Notes: generated from the letters alone by a model not told the origin. A DNA stretch of 58,000 nucleotides from Cryptomeria japonica (GCF_030272615.1 NC_081412.1:346526169-346584168), one strand, 5' to 3'. Positions 21,609 to 33,125 are shown, counted from the first letter of the stretch. Numbers and translations: made by a program.

Positions 21609-21911
21609 CTAAAATCCATCAAATCTGTACAGAAGAGATGCAGTATCAACACTCCGAGTAGCCACAACCAAATCAGAGTCATGGAGGTCCCGAATAACCA
21701 CATCATGTGGTGAGAACTCAACTATCTTACCAAAGCCAGAATGGAAAATCTGATAAATGGACAGGAGGTTCATCGAGATGTCAAGGACAACCAGAACATC
21801 CTGCAGAGTACCCCCATCCAAAGAGACAGAACCTGAACCCAAGACTGAAATTTGAACTGAGTCACCCACTGCAATCTGTGAAGTACCACAAGAGGCAAGA
21901 GAAGTAACCAA
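21609..21911 (-). pseudogene. Copia C2 protease end and pre-integrase region
   Basis: Translates to VTSLASCGTSQIAVGDSVQI, then VSLDGGTLQDVLVVLDISMN and LLSIYQIFHSGFGKIVEFSP, the copia segment that joins protease to integrase. The protease active site itself lies just upstream (around 21950) as WIIDFGASHHMT-type text, with Phe in place of Ser or Thr after the Asp. A stop separates it from this open stretch. The zinc region of the integrase follows. Confidence 0.75.
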
Positions 21912-22037
21912 CTACTAAGTGTGAGTCATATGGTGAGAAGCACCAAAATCAATTATCCATGTGGACCCATACGTCGAAGCTTGAGCATGAACTTTTCCTA
22001 TGGAAGGAGAAGACGCCTGAGGTGAGGAGATGTGATG

Positions 22038-22920
22038 CTACTGCATGGCATCCTCTAAAGCCTCTAAGCGTTTCCAACACTTGAAAACTGGATGTCCTTC
22101 CTTGCCACAAAAACTGCAAGTGTCTCCTGATTTCCTCTTAGCCTTGGAGGAAGACTCACCAGACTGTGAATATTTCCCATGTTTCGAAGGAAATGGTCGT
22201 TTAGAATCAGACTTAGGAGGAGGCTTGGAGGAATGCTCACTGCCAGCAGAATTCTTCTTTGGCTTCGGTTTCTCCTTTTGCTTCTCCTTAGACGACTGAG
22301 TAACCAATGCTTTGTTCTTGGATCCTGAGAGCATATCCAGCTGAGAAAGATGAGACTTCTCACGAGACAGACGCTCACAAAAAACATCAAAGGTAGGCAT
22401 GGTGAAATGAGCACCCAAGTCATCCATGGTGGAGTAGAAAGAAGAGGCAAAAAACTGAAAATGACCCTGAAGCTTTGAAAGAATCAAGTGAATGCACTCT
22501 GTATCTATCTTGGTCTTGCCACATCCCTAAAGAACAGATCTGGTAGTCTTGAACTTGTTCAAAAAATCCTTAATGGTGGGAAAGGAATCAGGTGACAAGG
22601 AAACCAACTCTACCTCAATCTGTAATGCCTGAATCTCATTAACCCTCCCGAAGAGAGACTCAAACTTCAACCACATAGCCTGAGGAGTGAGCAACTCATC
22701 AAGGTGAAATAGAAGACTGTTGGAGACATGCAAAGAGAGCAAACCCATGGCCTCATCCATCTTGTTTCTGTGTTGAAGAAGCTCATAAGGATGTTGCAAG
22801 AGAGGTTGAACCTCATCCAAACAAGACCACAACCCTCATTCCCGGAGAAGCCTCGTCATGCAAGGATTCCAGGTGTGATAGTTGTGTGAAGTCAATAACT
22901 CAACTGAAGCATCTGCCATG
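22038..22920 (-). pseudogene. Copia C2 gag
   Basis: Capsid gene. The start is MADASVELLTSHNYHTWNP at about 22918. A stop near 22835 precedes a long open part with LDEVQPLLQHPYELLQHR and LLTPQAMWLKFESLFGR. After one stop near 22500 it continues through MDDLGAHFTMPTFDVFCE. A Lys/Ser-rich tail follows with the zinc knuckle CSFCGKEGHPVFKC (C-x2-C-x4-H-x4-C, all ligands present) near 22100. It ends at about 22038, with the protease following in the same frame. Domain order and length are normal for the family. Confidence 0.88.
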
Positions 22921-24217
22921 AAAAAAATCTGCACCTGCACCTGTTTGTTGGTTTTTTTTATTATGTGATCTTTCAAAATAGATAGAAGATGCAAAAGGGA
23001 TTGTTTGTTTTGAGAGTTTTAGTGTTCTTCATTTCTGATATAAATGATAGAAAGAGAGAAAAAACACCCCCCCTCCCACAATAGATAAACCCAAACCCTA
23101 GTACATACTGATGAGAAGGAAGTAGTGCATAAGCAAAAAAAACTTCAAACTGAAATCTTATGTACCTGATGAAAATTATGAGAAATAAGATCACATATCT
23201 GAATAGAGCATGTTGAGAGCTTTCCAACGCCTATTTGTTTTTGAAAAATGGAGTTTGTTTGCCCATTCTACAACCCCGAAAATGCAAAAAGGAGTCCTGA
23301 CTTTTACTGGAAAAAAGTATTGTCAAACAGCAGAGTCGAAAAAAAAATCCAACACCACGAAGTCCAGCTTAGAACTAGCTTTCCGATGCCTATTCATTTT
23401 CCAAAAAATGACTCTGGATGCCCAAGATATGGCCAAAAAATGAACCCCCCCTCAAAAAGCCAAGAGGGTGGTGGTCTAGTAGAGGGGCCAGGTGGCGGTG
23501 ATGCACGGGCGGCGCTCTGGGGTGGAGCGGCAAAGTGAGGCAGAGGCAGCGGCAGTAGGGAGGCACTGGCGATAGAGGCGGCAGCGCAAGTGGCTGGGAG
23601 GCAGTGATGGGTTGAGCGGGCGGCAACGGTGGGAGGGGGAAGCCGGCGGCGGCCGGAGAGCCAGTAGGTTGGGGCCGGCGGGGAGCCAGAGGGTAGGGCC
23701 TGCGAGGGCAAGCGGCGGCCAGAGGACTGGTAGGGGCCGGCAAGGACTGCAACTAACAGGTCTAGTCTGTCGTACGGTGATCAGACTATCAGGGGTACAA
23801 TACCCCAGCGAAAACTCCAACGCTAAAAGGAATTTTTTTTGTAAAACTTTTTTCCTTTCGCCTTTTTGATTTTTTGATTTTTTTGTTGATTTTTAAAAAA
23901 AAATAAAAAATCAGCTTGCATATCATAAAAAGGCAAAAAAAAAAATTTGAATTTTTTTCTCAAATTGCATGCCAGGGTCATACAACCTGGTACTGAAGAA
24001 AAAAATGCCCCCAGATGCTCAGGAGTCAAAACTAGGAAAATTTTATATGACTATACGTGTTTTTTGGCCTTCTGAGCATAATGGTGAGATTCGTTTAGGC
24101 CCAAAGTGCTCAGAAAAAAGGCCTATCCCTAAGTGCAAAAGAAAAACTTCCTGAAACCCCAGATCTGCTTCCAATGCAAAAATTGTCAAAACAAGAACAG
24201 ATAGTTGCAGATCTGAA
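22921..24217 (-). other. Copia C2 leader with GC-rich block
   Basis: This 1.3 kb untranslated leader lies between the primer site and the gag start. Most is ordinary, but 23455-23760 is strikingly GC-rich and CpG-rich, unlike everything else in the window. Overlapping open frames at 23390-23820 are Pro/Arg/Ala-rich because of this composition and share no motif with known proteins. Long T and A runs lie at 23827-23945. Confidence 0.7.
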
Positions 24218-24229
24218 GCTTTGATACCA
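24218..24229 (-). other. Primer-binding site of copia C2 (tRNA-iMet type)
   Basis: The minus strand reads TGGTATCAAAGC directly at the LTR end. It differs from TGGTATCAGAGC at one base. It confirms the minus orientation and that 24230-24596 is the 5' LTR. Confidence 0.9.
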
Positions 24230-24596
24230 TGTGAGAGTTGAGAAACACAACACCACAGGAGCCTTAAGATCTTCTACAAGTTGAATAATCTGTTACAAGG
24301 AGAAGCAAGGAAGCAAGATAACTAAAAGCAAAAACACAAAAAAATATGCTCAAAATATGAGAGCTCAATATTCACAAAAATGTGTAATGTGATAATGATA
24401 CAAGGAAAAGAAACTTAACCTCTAATAGGTCAAGAAACCCTAAAAGGGAAAACCTAGGCTTGCACATAATAATTAATAAAAGAATTAATTATTATGCACC
24501 TAATGTTAGCTTAAGTGTAAAAAGAGATAATAGGGAACTTAAGGAATTAAACAAATATTGTTTAATTAATCAAGTGAAGACCCAATTACTCTAACA
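24230..24596 (-). repeat. 5' LTR of copia C2
   Basis: 367 bp, with plus-strand ends TGTGAGAGTTG and ACTCTAACA giving the TG...CA form. No second copy exists at 19311. It is much shorter than the C1 LTR, so C2 is a different copia family. Confidence 0.85.
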
Positions 24597-25650
24597 GGAA
24601 CTACAGTACGATACTCCTTGGATGAAATATGTCCTTATCCTTTTGATAGGAGATTGAACATGGTACCTTTTCCCCCAAATTTAGATATACCCAAGTATGA
24701 CAAATACGATGGTAAAAGTGATCCCCGTGATCACATTTGGGAATTTTGTACCATGAGCCTAGAGTTTGCTCACGATGACACTTAATGATACTATTCCCAA
24801 AAAGTTTGGGAGGGCAAACAATAGAGTGGTTGTCTAAACTTACACCTCCCGTCAGATCATTTGATGAGTTGGTAAATAAATTCATAACACAATACTCCTA
24901 TAACATTCAACACGCAATCACCATGCTGGATGTATGCAGCACAAAACAAAAAAGAAATGAAACATTCATGGTATTTCTGCAATGGTGGAGACGCATGGTT
25001 TCAAGATATCCTCGAGACGTGCATGAAAAGGAAAAGATGGAAATCTTCATCGATAATCTAAATAGTGAGATGAGTTATCAACTCAAACTCCAATGCATAC
25101 CATCTTTTGCCAAATTGATAGAAAACGGAATCCAAGTGGAGGAAGCTTGCATCAAGAAAGGAACATTGAAGTTTTTTAAAGAGGGTGTTAATTCATCAAA
25201 TACTAGCACCTTTAACAATCAAAACAATAACAACACTTTGGACAAATCCAAATTTCAGACAAGGAACAAAAACATTGTCAATGATGGGGTAGTTGATGCC
25301 AACAATGTGAAATCTAAACAACCAGTGTTGACTTTATCAGGCAACCCACCATCCCATAATGATCAAAAAAGTGTTAATCAAGGCACTAACACTTATCCGT
25401 GAAATACCAATCAAGGAACTTCAACATCAAACACCAACAAGAATCATCAAGGCAACACCACTAACCAAGGGAACAACACAAACCAAAGAAGCAACACCAA
25501 TAATTTTCCATATCGCCGCATCTACACGCCATTAGGACAAACCTTAGAATCAGTGTTTCGAGAACTCTTGGTGAATAAGATCATCACATTTCCAGCCACG
25601 AATAACTTTGAACCCCAGGTCAAACCACCTTGGTGGAATGACTCACATTA
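24597..25650 (+). pseudogene. Gypsy G1 gag capsid core
   Basis: Retrotrans_gag-type capsid. Early text is FDRRLNMVPFPPNLDIPKYD, then DKYDGKSDPRDHIWEFCT. A shift or stop near 24780 leads into the long open part at 24785-25402, with LFPKSLGGQTIEWLSKL, FDELVNKFITQYS and WWRRMVSRYPRDVHEKEKM. An Asn/Thr-rich tail follows (many NTNQG repeats, 25404-25500). Copia C2 inserted directly in front, removing the join to the upstream N-terminus. Function would be assembly of the element's virus-like particle. Confidence 0.9.
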
Positions 25651-26290
25651 ATGTGATTTTCATCGAAACAAAGGAAATAACACAAATTATTGCATGAGGC
25701 TAAAGAACATAGTTCAAGACATGATCAACAGGGGTGATTTAACAGTTGATGGTCACAAAATGAATGGTGACCATGAAGCCTTCAAAAATCCTCTTCCAAA
25801 TTACGACAAAGGAGGAGCTTCAACATCAAACAATACCAAAGGAGCTTGTATAAATCACCTATACGAGAACACCTTCAATCACATATCAACATATGATAAT
25901 CAAGTAAATATCATAAAAAACAAGGACAAACAAGAACATGTGTCGATAAATGTGACAACCAGAGCACAAAAATACGTCTTGAAAGCGAACACATCAACAT
26001 CCACAACTCTCCCCAAGACTCAATATAATTTAGTTGATCAAATATGGAGAACTCTCGCTCAGATATCCATACTTGAGTTACTCAAACTCTTTCCAAAACA
26101 CAAAGATATCTTGGAACAAGAACTTATCGAAACAAACGTCCCAAATGATCTAGACATTGATCGATTCCAAGTCATGGTGGCTCATATGACAGGGCCACAT
26201 AACATATCCTTTTCCGAACACGATGATGTCTCCTTGAATCATCTGCATAACACCCCGCTCCATATCGAAGTCTTAGTCTATAAACAATGA
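25651..26290 (+). pseudogene. Gypsy G1 zinc knuckle and gag-protease linker
   Basis: CDFHRNKGNNTNYCMRLKN near 25660-25716 is the gypsy-type knuckle that usually reads CxxHxxxGHxTxxCxxL, here with Asn in place of the second His. A stop immediately before removes its in-frame Tyr or similar. The open part 25694-26290 gives a low-complexity linker with FEAFKNPLPNYDKG-type text, then LLKLFPKHKDILEQ and DLDIDRFQVMVAHM. The ending VLVYKQ then TGA reads on as LKRVL, consistent with a lost Trp codon (TGG to TGA) before the protease. Confidence 0.7.
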
Positions 26291-27034
26291 TTAAAACGAG
26301 TGTTAAGAGATGGAGGAGTTGGTCTCAATATCTGTACTCTAAAGCTTATCCGTGCATTAGGCTTCTCTGAGCAATCTATTGATCCAAAAAACAAGATCAC
26401 CATCAAAGCCTATGATGATGAAGAGAGGTCATCTGAAGGAACAGTAATATTGCCTATTCAGGTAGGTCCTATACAAAAAGACACCATGTGCCAAGTCTTG
26501 GACATAGACTTGACATACAATATTCTATTGGGTCATCTATGGATCCATGAAATGCAAGCGGTGCCTTCCACATACCATCAATGTATCAATTTCCCTTATA
26601 ATGGACAGGAAATTTCCATATCTACAGATAATAACCCCTTTCAGTATTGCAATGTTATGGGGGCAGTACAAGATAGCCTAGATCCACACAACAGGGAGGC
26701 TCAAGCTTCCTCAGCATCCAATCATCATCAAGAAGAACTCAAGTGTCTATCCATAGACTTTAAACAAAAGATGAAAATCAAGGACCAAGGCATGGGGGAG
26801 TATTCTTTTGAACCCTTATGTCTATCTAAATTGTCAATGTCACCAAAACCTTACGGACAACCTTCCACATCAACACATCAAGTATTACAGCCCATCACCA
26901 AGTTTGATGGTAAATTTATCCAGTTGGGCACATTGGCTAATGAATCAGAAGAGAAAGACATCCTTAGTTGGCTATACAAGGATGAAGAAGAAGTCAGAGT
27001 TGCTACCATAGAAGTGGCAGTACCAACAAAATAG
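26291..27034 (+). pseudogene. Gypsy G1 protease
   Basis: Retropepsin-like aspartic protease that would cut the polyprotein. The start RVLRDGGVGLNICTLKL matches the plant gypsy phrase VLVDGGSGLNI, where the Asp is catalytic. The Asp is preserved. Further on are TIKAYDDEERSSEGTVILP and IDLTYNILLGHLWIHEM, the flap and C-terminal (LLGRPWIH) signatures, then VPSTYHQCINFPYNGQ. The frame is shared with the linker before it and the G-patch after it. It ends at a TAG at 27032. Confidence 0.88.
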
Positions 27035-27200
27035 TATGGAAACAGGTTTCGGATCATGCAACAGATGGGTTACAATGGCAAAGGACCTATTGGCAAGCGC
27101 CAAGAAGGCATTATAGAACCCTTACAACCTCCTTAACAATTTTCAAGAGACAAAATAGGACTTGGGTATGGACAACATATTCCACCTATGCAGAAACAAA
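27035..27200 (+). pseudogene. Gypsy G1 G-patch domain
   Basis: Directly after the protease, in the same frame but behind a TAG, comes YGNRFRIMQQMGYNGKGPIG, then KRQEGIIEPLQPP. After another stop it gives SRDKIGLGYGQ. The pattern of spaced glycines with MGYNGKGPIG and the later GLGYG fits a G-patch, a short nucleic-acid-related domain. G-patches are known after the protease of betaretroviruses. Here its role is unknown. It is interrupted by two stops, so it is now inactive. Confidence 0.7.
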
Positions 27201-28407
27201 ATCACCAGCAAAAACCTCAATGGAGAGCAAAGAAAAAATATAATGAAGACTCATGGCAAGAAGCACTAGACACCAAGCATCAGAAATGAAAAGGAAAGAG
27301 CAAGAACATCAAGAAAACGAGAAATGACAAGAAGAACTAGCCATTCAAAGGGAGGAAGCTTCTTATAATAAAGTGCATCATGTGCAAGAACCTGATCAAA
27401 CCAAGGTGGAGCCACCACCCGAAGAAATTACTACTCACCGAAGGGAAATAGTGTATGAACAAATGCAAAGAGTACAAGCAAGCTCTGATTCTGAATCAGA
27501 AAAAGATACAAAAACTGGTGTCAATTGTTAGAGATCTTTTCTCACCATAAAACATACCTGCCAGAAGCAACGAGATAATCTATGACAGTAATTCTGAAAC
27601 CGATTCTAATGAATATTAGTGAGGTAGTTGTTCTAATGTTACTGGGGACATTGAGGTAGATACCATCCACTCATACACATCCCTTTCTTAGGAGGGACAA
27701 GGCTTAGAATCTCGACCGCTTGAATTTGGACCATGACATATCTACGAGGCTAGTGAGAACGAGAAGCAACAATACGAACAAGGCAACATCGAAGACAATA
27801 CCATCGAAGACCTTGACAATATCATAGACCTAACTAGTATCCCAAACAACTATAATGATGACTCTATCATGACACTTACCATGGCTGATCTTAACCCACT
27901 AAATGACTCCTTACCGCTCATATATCTTGATCTCATAGACTGGGAAGAACCTGAACATCATGATATACCAATATTCTCGGATGATGAATCCATTGTCCAA
28001 TACCTATGTTCAGTCAACCCAGAAATGTGCTCTACTAGTGAACAAAATAAGGATATATGCAATCAAGGGATTGCCAAGTCTATCAGTCGCAAAAATGAAA
28101 TAAACAAAGGATCTAAAAGTGAAAACCAGTCAATGGCAGTATTAGATTACAAAAAAGTAAAAATAAAGGACGCATCTGCAGGTGAAAACCTTTTTGAGGC
28201 ACCTAAAGATGGGAGATTGACACTCTTCCTTAACATTATCAAGAAAGGTCACCAATATTGATTGAGCCCACTCAATCAATAAACATCGATACTGAAGCAG
28301 TAGTCAAAACCATACATCTAGCAGAATCACTCACAAAAGAGGAATAACTAGATTTTATCAAATTCTTCAAGGAAAAGCAAATCAATTTTATTTGGTCTTA
28401 TGCTGAC
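27201..28407 (+). pseudogene. Gypsy G1 protease-RT linker
   Basis: A charged, variable linker with many stops up to 27868. It then has an open stretch at 27869-28261 that includes IYLDLIDWEEPEHHDIPIFS and MAVLDYKKVKIKDA. Such acidic spacers before the reverse transcriptase are usual in this gypsy branch. 28262-28407 gives FIKFFKEKQINFIWSYAD-like text leading into the RT. No enzyme is encoded here. Confidence 0.6.
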
Positions 28408-29121
28408 ATGCTCGGAATAGATATGAACCTGATCATGCATCACTTATCCATTGCTCTAGGAGCTAAGCTGGTCAAGAATAAATTAAGAAAGATGAATCCA
28501 CATGTGGCATTATCGGTCAATGAAGAAATAAAGAAGTTATTAGACATCGGATTCATCCAACCTATAGACTATGCTGAATGGATCTCAAACATTGTACCAG
28601 TTTCAAAACCTGACAGAAGCATCAGAATATGCACAAATTTTAGAGATGTTAACAGAGCATGTCTAAAGGATGAATTTCCTTTGCCAAGCATTGACATTAT
28701 TGTGGATCTCATAGCAGGCCACGCAATGCTATCATTAATGGATGGCTTCTCTGGCTATAATCAAATCAAGATAGCCCCAGAGGATCAGGACAAAACTACA
28801 TTCACTTGTCCATGGGGAACGTATTGTTGGACAATCATGCCTTTTGGCTTGAAAAATGCTAGGGCAACTTATCAAAGAGCCATGACAATAATATTCCATG
28901 ATATGATGCATACCTTCATGGAGGAATATGTGGACGATTTGTTTGCTAAATCATTCACCCGAGCAGAACATTTGGGCATACTAGATAAAATCTTTCAAAG
29001 ATTGGAGCAATTCAAGGTCAGACTAAACCCTAAGAATTGTGTCTTCAGGGTCACATCAGGCAAACTGTTAGGCTACATTGTGTCAGAAAAGGGCATTAAA
29101 GTAGATCCAGCAAAGGTATAG
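28408..29121 (+). pseudogene. Gypsy G1 reverse transcriptase
   Basis: Uninterrupted 237-residue RT. It has KLRKMNPHVALSVNEEIKKL, FIQPIDYAEWISNIVPVSKP, IRICTNFRDVNRACLKDEFP, then LSLMDGFSGYNQIKIAPEDQ with the first catalytic Asp. PFGLKNARATYQRAM is the palm motif, and the active site is MEEYVDDLFAKS (YVDD). The thumb has KNCVFRVTSGKLLGYIVSEK. It ends at a TAG at 29119 where Gln (CAG) is expected (KVQAI in relatives). All catalytic residues are present. Confidence 0.95.
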
Positions 29122-29750
29122 GCTATCATGGAAATGCCACCATCCAAGAACATTAGCCAACTTAGATCTCTGCAGGGATGACTACAATCCATCGGGTGAT
29201 TTATAGCTCAACTAGTAGATAAATGTCTCACATTCAATCATCTGCTTCATAAAAGTATACCTTTCAGATGGGAAGACAAGTGTGCGGAATCATTTCACCA
29301 ACTCAAACAATATCTGATGAATCCACCAGTTTTGGTACCACCGATAGCAGGCAAGTCATTCATTCTATATATATCAACAACAGAAGTATCATTGGGGGTA
29401 TTGCTAGCACAATAAGATCCAGAAGGAAAAGAACAGGCTATTTATTACATTAGCAGAACTTTGAACGGATATGAGCTAAAATATACATTCATTGAGAAAG
29501 CTTGCTTAGCAGTGGTGTTTGCTTCTCAAAAATGTTGCCACTATATGCTAGCCCATACAATCAAGCTGGTAGCAAAAATTGATCCTCTCAAGTATTTACT
29601 CAGCAAGGCAGCTCTCACAGGACGACTGGCTAAGTGGGTCATGATTCTCAGTGAGTTTGATATCCAGTACACAAAATGTTGGGCTATCAAAGGACAAATA
29701 ATTGTAAATCAACTGGCAGAAGCACCACTACTAGACCAACAACCACTGTA
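29122..29750 (+). pseudogene. Gypsy G1 RT connection and first RNase H
   Basis: It begins AIMEMPPSKNISQLRSLQG and continues through FHQLKQYLMNPPVLVPPIAG. The RNase H is SFILYISTTEVSLGVLLAQ then, after a stop, PEGKEQAIYYISRTLNGYE, then YTFIEKACLAVVFASQK and LTGRLAKWVMILSEFDIQY. The first catalytic Asp is replaced, because IST stands where a D is usual. Together with the stops at about 29180, 29200 and 29413, this makes the domain inactive. Confidence 0.85.
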
Positions 29751-30130
29751 GGTGGAATTTCCAGACATGGATGTACTCACTGTCACACCCAAGCAATGGA
29801 CCATGTACTTTGATGGATCCTATACACAACATGGATCGGGTTTCGGCATCCTTTTCGTCACTCCAGAGGGTCACACAAATTCCAAGATCTTATAGACTAA
29901 TGTTTCCATGCACCAAAAACATTGTTGAATATGAAGCCTTGGTAACAGGAATCAAAATGGTCATGGAATGGAGAATCACAAAATTGAGAGTCTATAGGGA
30001 TTCTCAATTAGTTATCAATCAGATCAACAATGAATATCAGACAAAGGATGATAAGTTAATGTCTTACAAGAGAATGGTGGATGATTTCAAATAGTACTTT
30101 GTGCACATCACCTTTTAGCAAATCCCAAGA
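29751..30130 (+). pseudogene. Gypsy G1 second (cellular-type) RNase H
   Basis: A separate RNase H fold after the first one. The sequence includes WTMYFDGSYTQHGSGFGILF with the first Asp, then after a frameshift near 29880 VEYEALVTGIKMVMEWRI with the Glu, and LRVYRDSQLVINQINNEYQT with the second Asp. This FDGS ... EYEAL ... DSQLV pattern is the archaeal-like RNase H carried by Tat elements (Ogre, Retand). It lies exactly where expected, between the first RNase H and the integrase. One frameshift and two TAG stops (30092 and about 30117) break it. Confidence 0.88.
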
Positions 30131-31548
30131 TTGGACAACAAAGTTGTCGATGCAATGGCCACTATCTCTTCACTATTGCAAATTCCAAATAAACAAAGTC
30201 GTTATGAGTTCCTGGTAGAGAAATTGTTTTCTCCAGCCTATGACAATTCCGCATCCCAAGTCATCTATGCCCTAACCGGTTTGGATTCACCTCTATACGG
30301 GACAATCTATGATTATCTCAAAAACAATACTCTCCCACTCGACCTATCTCAGAACCAAAAACACAGCTTCATCCGGCAAGCCGCCCGCTATACCTTAACC
30401 GCTAACAGACTTTACCGCCGAGGTCTAGATGGTACTCTTCTTCGATGCCTCGATCGTAATGAATCTGACTCTACCTTACACGAGCTTCATGAGGGTATCT
30501 GTGGTATGCATTCAAGTGCTCCTACTCTCGCCAAGAAACTTCTGAGAATGGGATATTACTGGCCAACAATGGAGAGAGAGTCCTATCAATTTGATAAGAA
30601 ATGTCCTAAATGCCAAATTCACGATAATCTTATCCATGCCCTAGCACAGGAGCTGTAGTCGTTCACCACATCTTGGCCTTTCTGTCAATGGGGACTTGAT
30701 TTGGTAGGTGAAATTCATCCTTCCTCTTTGAATGGGCATAAGTTCATTATCACTGCAACAAAGTATTTCACCAAGTGGATTGAAGCAGTCTCGATGATCA
30801 CTGTAACTGAAAAATAGATCTTATCATTCATTCTCAATTATCTCATTTGCAGATATGGCATTTCCAGTTCCATCGTCACAGACAACGGGCATCCTTTTAA
30901 GAATCAAGATGTGCGAGAGCTATGTGAACAATTCAAAATCCAACATCACTTCTCAACACCATACTACCCACAGGGAAATGGTCAAGCAGAGGCATCAAAC
31001 AAAACAATCCTAAAAATCCTCAAGAAAACAGTAAATGATGCAGGCAAGGATTGGCATGTACAACTCAATCCGACACTTTGGGTATACAGGACTAGCATCT
31101 GGACACCTACAGGGGATACGACATATTCATTGGTGTATGGTTTAGAAGCAATTCTACCTCTTGAGGTAGAAATCCCCTCTCTCCGAGTATCTTTGAAGGG
31201 CCTCATACCAGATGAGGAATTCAAGTAAACAGGTTGCATGAACTAGAGCTTCTTGATAAAAAATGACAACATGCCTATGACCATCTCAAAGCATATTAGC
31301 AACGAATGTGCAAAAGCTATAATCACAAAGTCATCCCAAGGGCTTTCAAAGTTGGTGATCTCATACTAAAGGAAAATCCCAGAAATCAGCAAAATCGAGA
31401 AAAGAAGGGGAAGTTTGAGCCTAACTGGTTGGGTCCCTTTGTCATCATATCAGCCTACAGAACAGGAGCGTGTCAGTTGTCAAATTTAGAAGGGGACATG
31501 CTCAATGAACCAACCAACAACATCCATCTAAAGAAGTTCTACACTTGA
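30131..31548 (+). pseudogene. Gypsy G1 integrase
   Basis: The first part (30131-30658) is intact. It holds LHELHEGICGMHSSAPT and YYWPTMERES, then DKKCPKCQIHDN, giving the HHCC zinc site. After a TAG the core has FCQWGLDLVGEIHPSS (first Asp), RYGISSSIVTDNGHPFKN (second Asp) and YYPQGNGQAEASNKTILK (catalytic Glu). The core is interrupted at 30817 and 31226. The C-terminal part 31306-31548 has RAFKVGDLILKENPRNQQN and FEPNWLGPFVIISAYRTG, the usual GPY/F-like end, and stops at 31546-31548. It would have inserted the element into DNA. Confidence 0.92.
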
Positions 31549-32762
31549 GTCATCCAATGCATGGGAAAAGCAAAAAGGCAAAAAAGCAAACAAATCAAAA
31601 AATTAGAAAAATACAAAAAAATAAAAAAACAAGTAGTGAAAACCTGGCAATAGGTACTATTTGTGAGAGAATGACTCCTCTATCTATCAGTACTTATATC
31701 TTTGATCCATCTAGTCTTAGCTAATAGCCATCGCCAGCACACTTGTACACCCAACATTATCCCAGACATACTTAGCATAGTCATTGTCCTTGATTATCCA
31801 AAAACAGTTATCCATATCATATCCCACCATGGATTGGTGATCAATGTGTATATCTACATCGATAAATATCTATGACTAGGGGCAACATTCCTCTCACTTT
31901 AGCATTCCGACAACAACAAAGAAGGATCACTACATACTAGAAAACCAATGTCAAAAACTACTCATCAGGCTAGAAAACAAGATCATTCTCCAACTGCAAC
32001 TTTAACACACACATTATGGACAATTTTCTGAATTATGATTTTTTTACATTTTTAGCATGAAGTTTTGACTATTTTTGTATCTTGATTTCTGAATCATTAG
32101 ATCTCCTGAGCTACTCAAGGATGCACTGCGCTAGAGAAGTGATGAAGGAATCTGATATTTTTCTTTGGTTTTCTGTCTGTGAGGCGATCATTCGTATGAT
32201 GCAAATTTATCTTGAGACATGATTGGAAACATATCATTGAAGACATTTTTCACTTTGCACATACAAATGGTTAACTCTTGTTTGTTTTCCACAAGCAACA
32301 CTCAGGCCGTCTTGGTTCAATTATACCTTAACGCTTGTGTTGTCTTGCAATATCAAAATCCATGTAAGTTATACTTGGGTCATTATGGTTCAATTATACC
32401 ATGATGTTTGCATTAACTTTCAACATATCAAAAGATCAATGATGAAAAAAAAGAGCACAAACAAGTGACTAAACGGGAATGACAACGACATAATTAAAGT
32501 GATCATTTAGTTGCATATCATCTTAAGCTTGCATTTAGTTGCATATCATTTACTATTTTATTTTAGTTGCATATCATGTTAATCTTGCAAGATACATCTC
32601 ACATCATTATCATTATCATACATCTCATTTTCAAGATACATCTCATTATCATCATCTAGTCACATTCATCATTGCATCCATCACATGCATATCTATTGCA
32701 TCATCATAGAATCTTTCTCCACTTTCATATCTTCATCAATCTTCCAACTCTCATCTATCATG
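31549..32762 (+). other. G1 3' non-coding region, part 1
   Basis: Non-coding sequence after the integrase stop. It has an A-rich stretch at 31560-31640, then unremarkable sequence, then short words repeated, such as TAGTTGCATATCAT three times near 32510-32575. The short frame at 32219-32404 has no features. Confidence 0.6.
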
Positions 32763-33125
32763 TCTTATACAGGATGTATCTTTCTTGAAACCAGACGTTC
32801 TCTCATCTATCATGTCTTATATAGGATGTATCTTTCCTGAAACTAGACGTTTTGATCAGGTCTTATATAGGATATATCGTTCCTGAAACCAGACGTTTTG
32901 ATAATCTTTCTCTTATACAGGAGTGTCATTCTTGAAACAGACTTGACCTCAATTCTATCAATCCATTGCATCTAATCCATTCTATCATGTCTTATACAAG
33001 ATGTATCTTTCCTGAAACCAAACATTTTGATCAAGTCTTATACAGGATATATCATTCCTGAAACCAGACACTTTGACCATCTTTGTCTTATATAGGCGGT
33101 GTCATTGCTGAAACCAGACTTGATC
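32763..33125 (+). repeat. G1 3' region: CTTATACAGGATGTATC repeat
   Basis: About seven imperfect copies of TCTTATACAGGATGTATC followed by TTTCCTGAAACCAGACGTTT, spaced 45-110 bases apart. Variants include TATATAGGATATATCG and ATACAGGAGTGTCATT. They are all in the same orientation. Confidence 0.85.

Larger units (their letters stand above)
19311..24596 (-). mobile_element. Ty1/copia retrotransposon C2, 3'-truncated, nested in G1 gag
   Basis: Minus-strand copia of 5.3 kb. Its 5' LTR (24230-24596), primer site, leader, gag, integrase and reverse transcriptase are present. The element stops in the RNase H domain at 19311 with no 3' LTR. The flanks on both sides are G1 coding sequence. Loss of the 3' end after insertion, or an abnormal integration, would explain this. 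Gag to integrase share one frame, with shifts near 20820 and 20190. No target duplication can be recognised because one end is missing. Confidence 0.9.

Noticed and set aside
23390-23820. Pro/Ala/Arg-rich frames in three registers
   Set aside because: Open only because the block is GC-rich. All three frames look alike in composition, and none has a domain.
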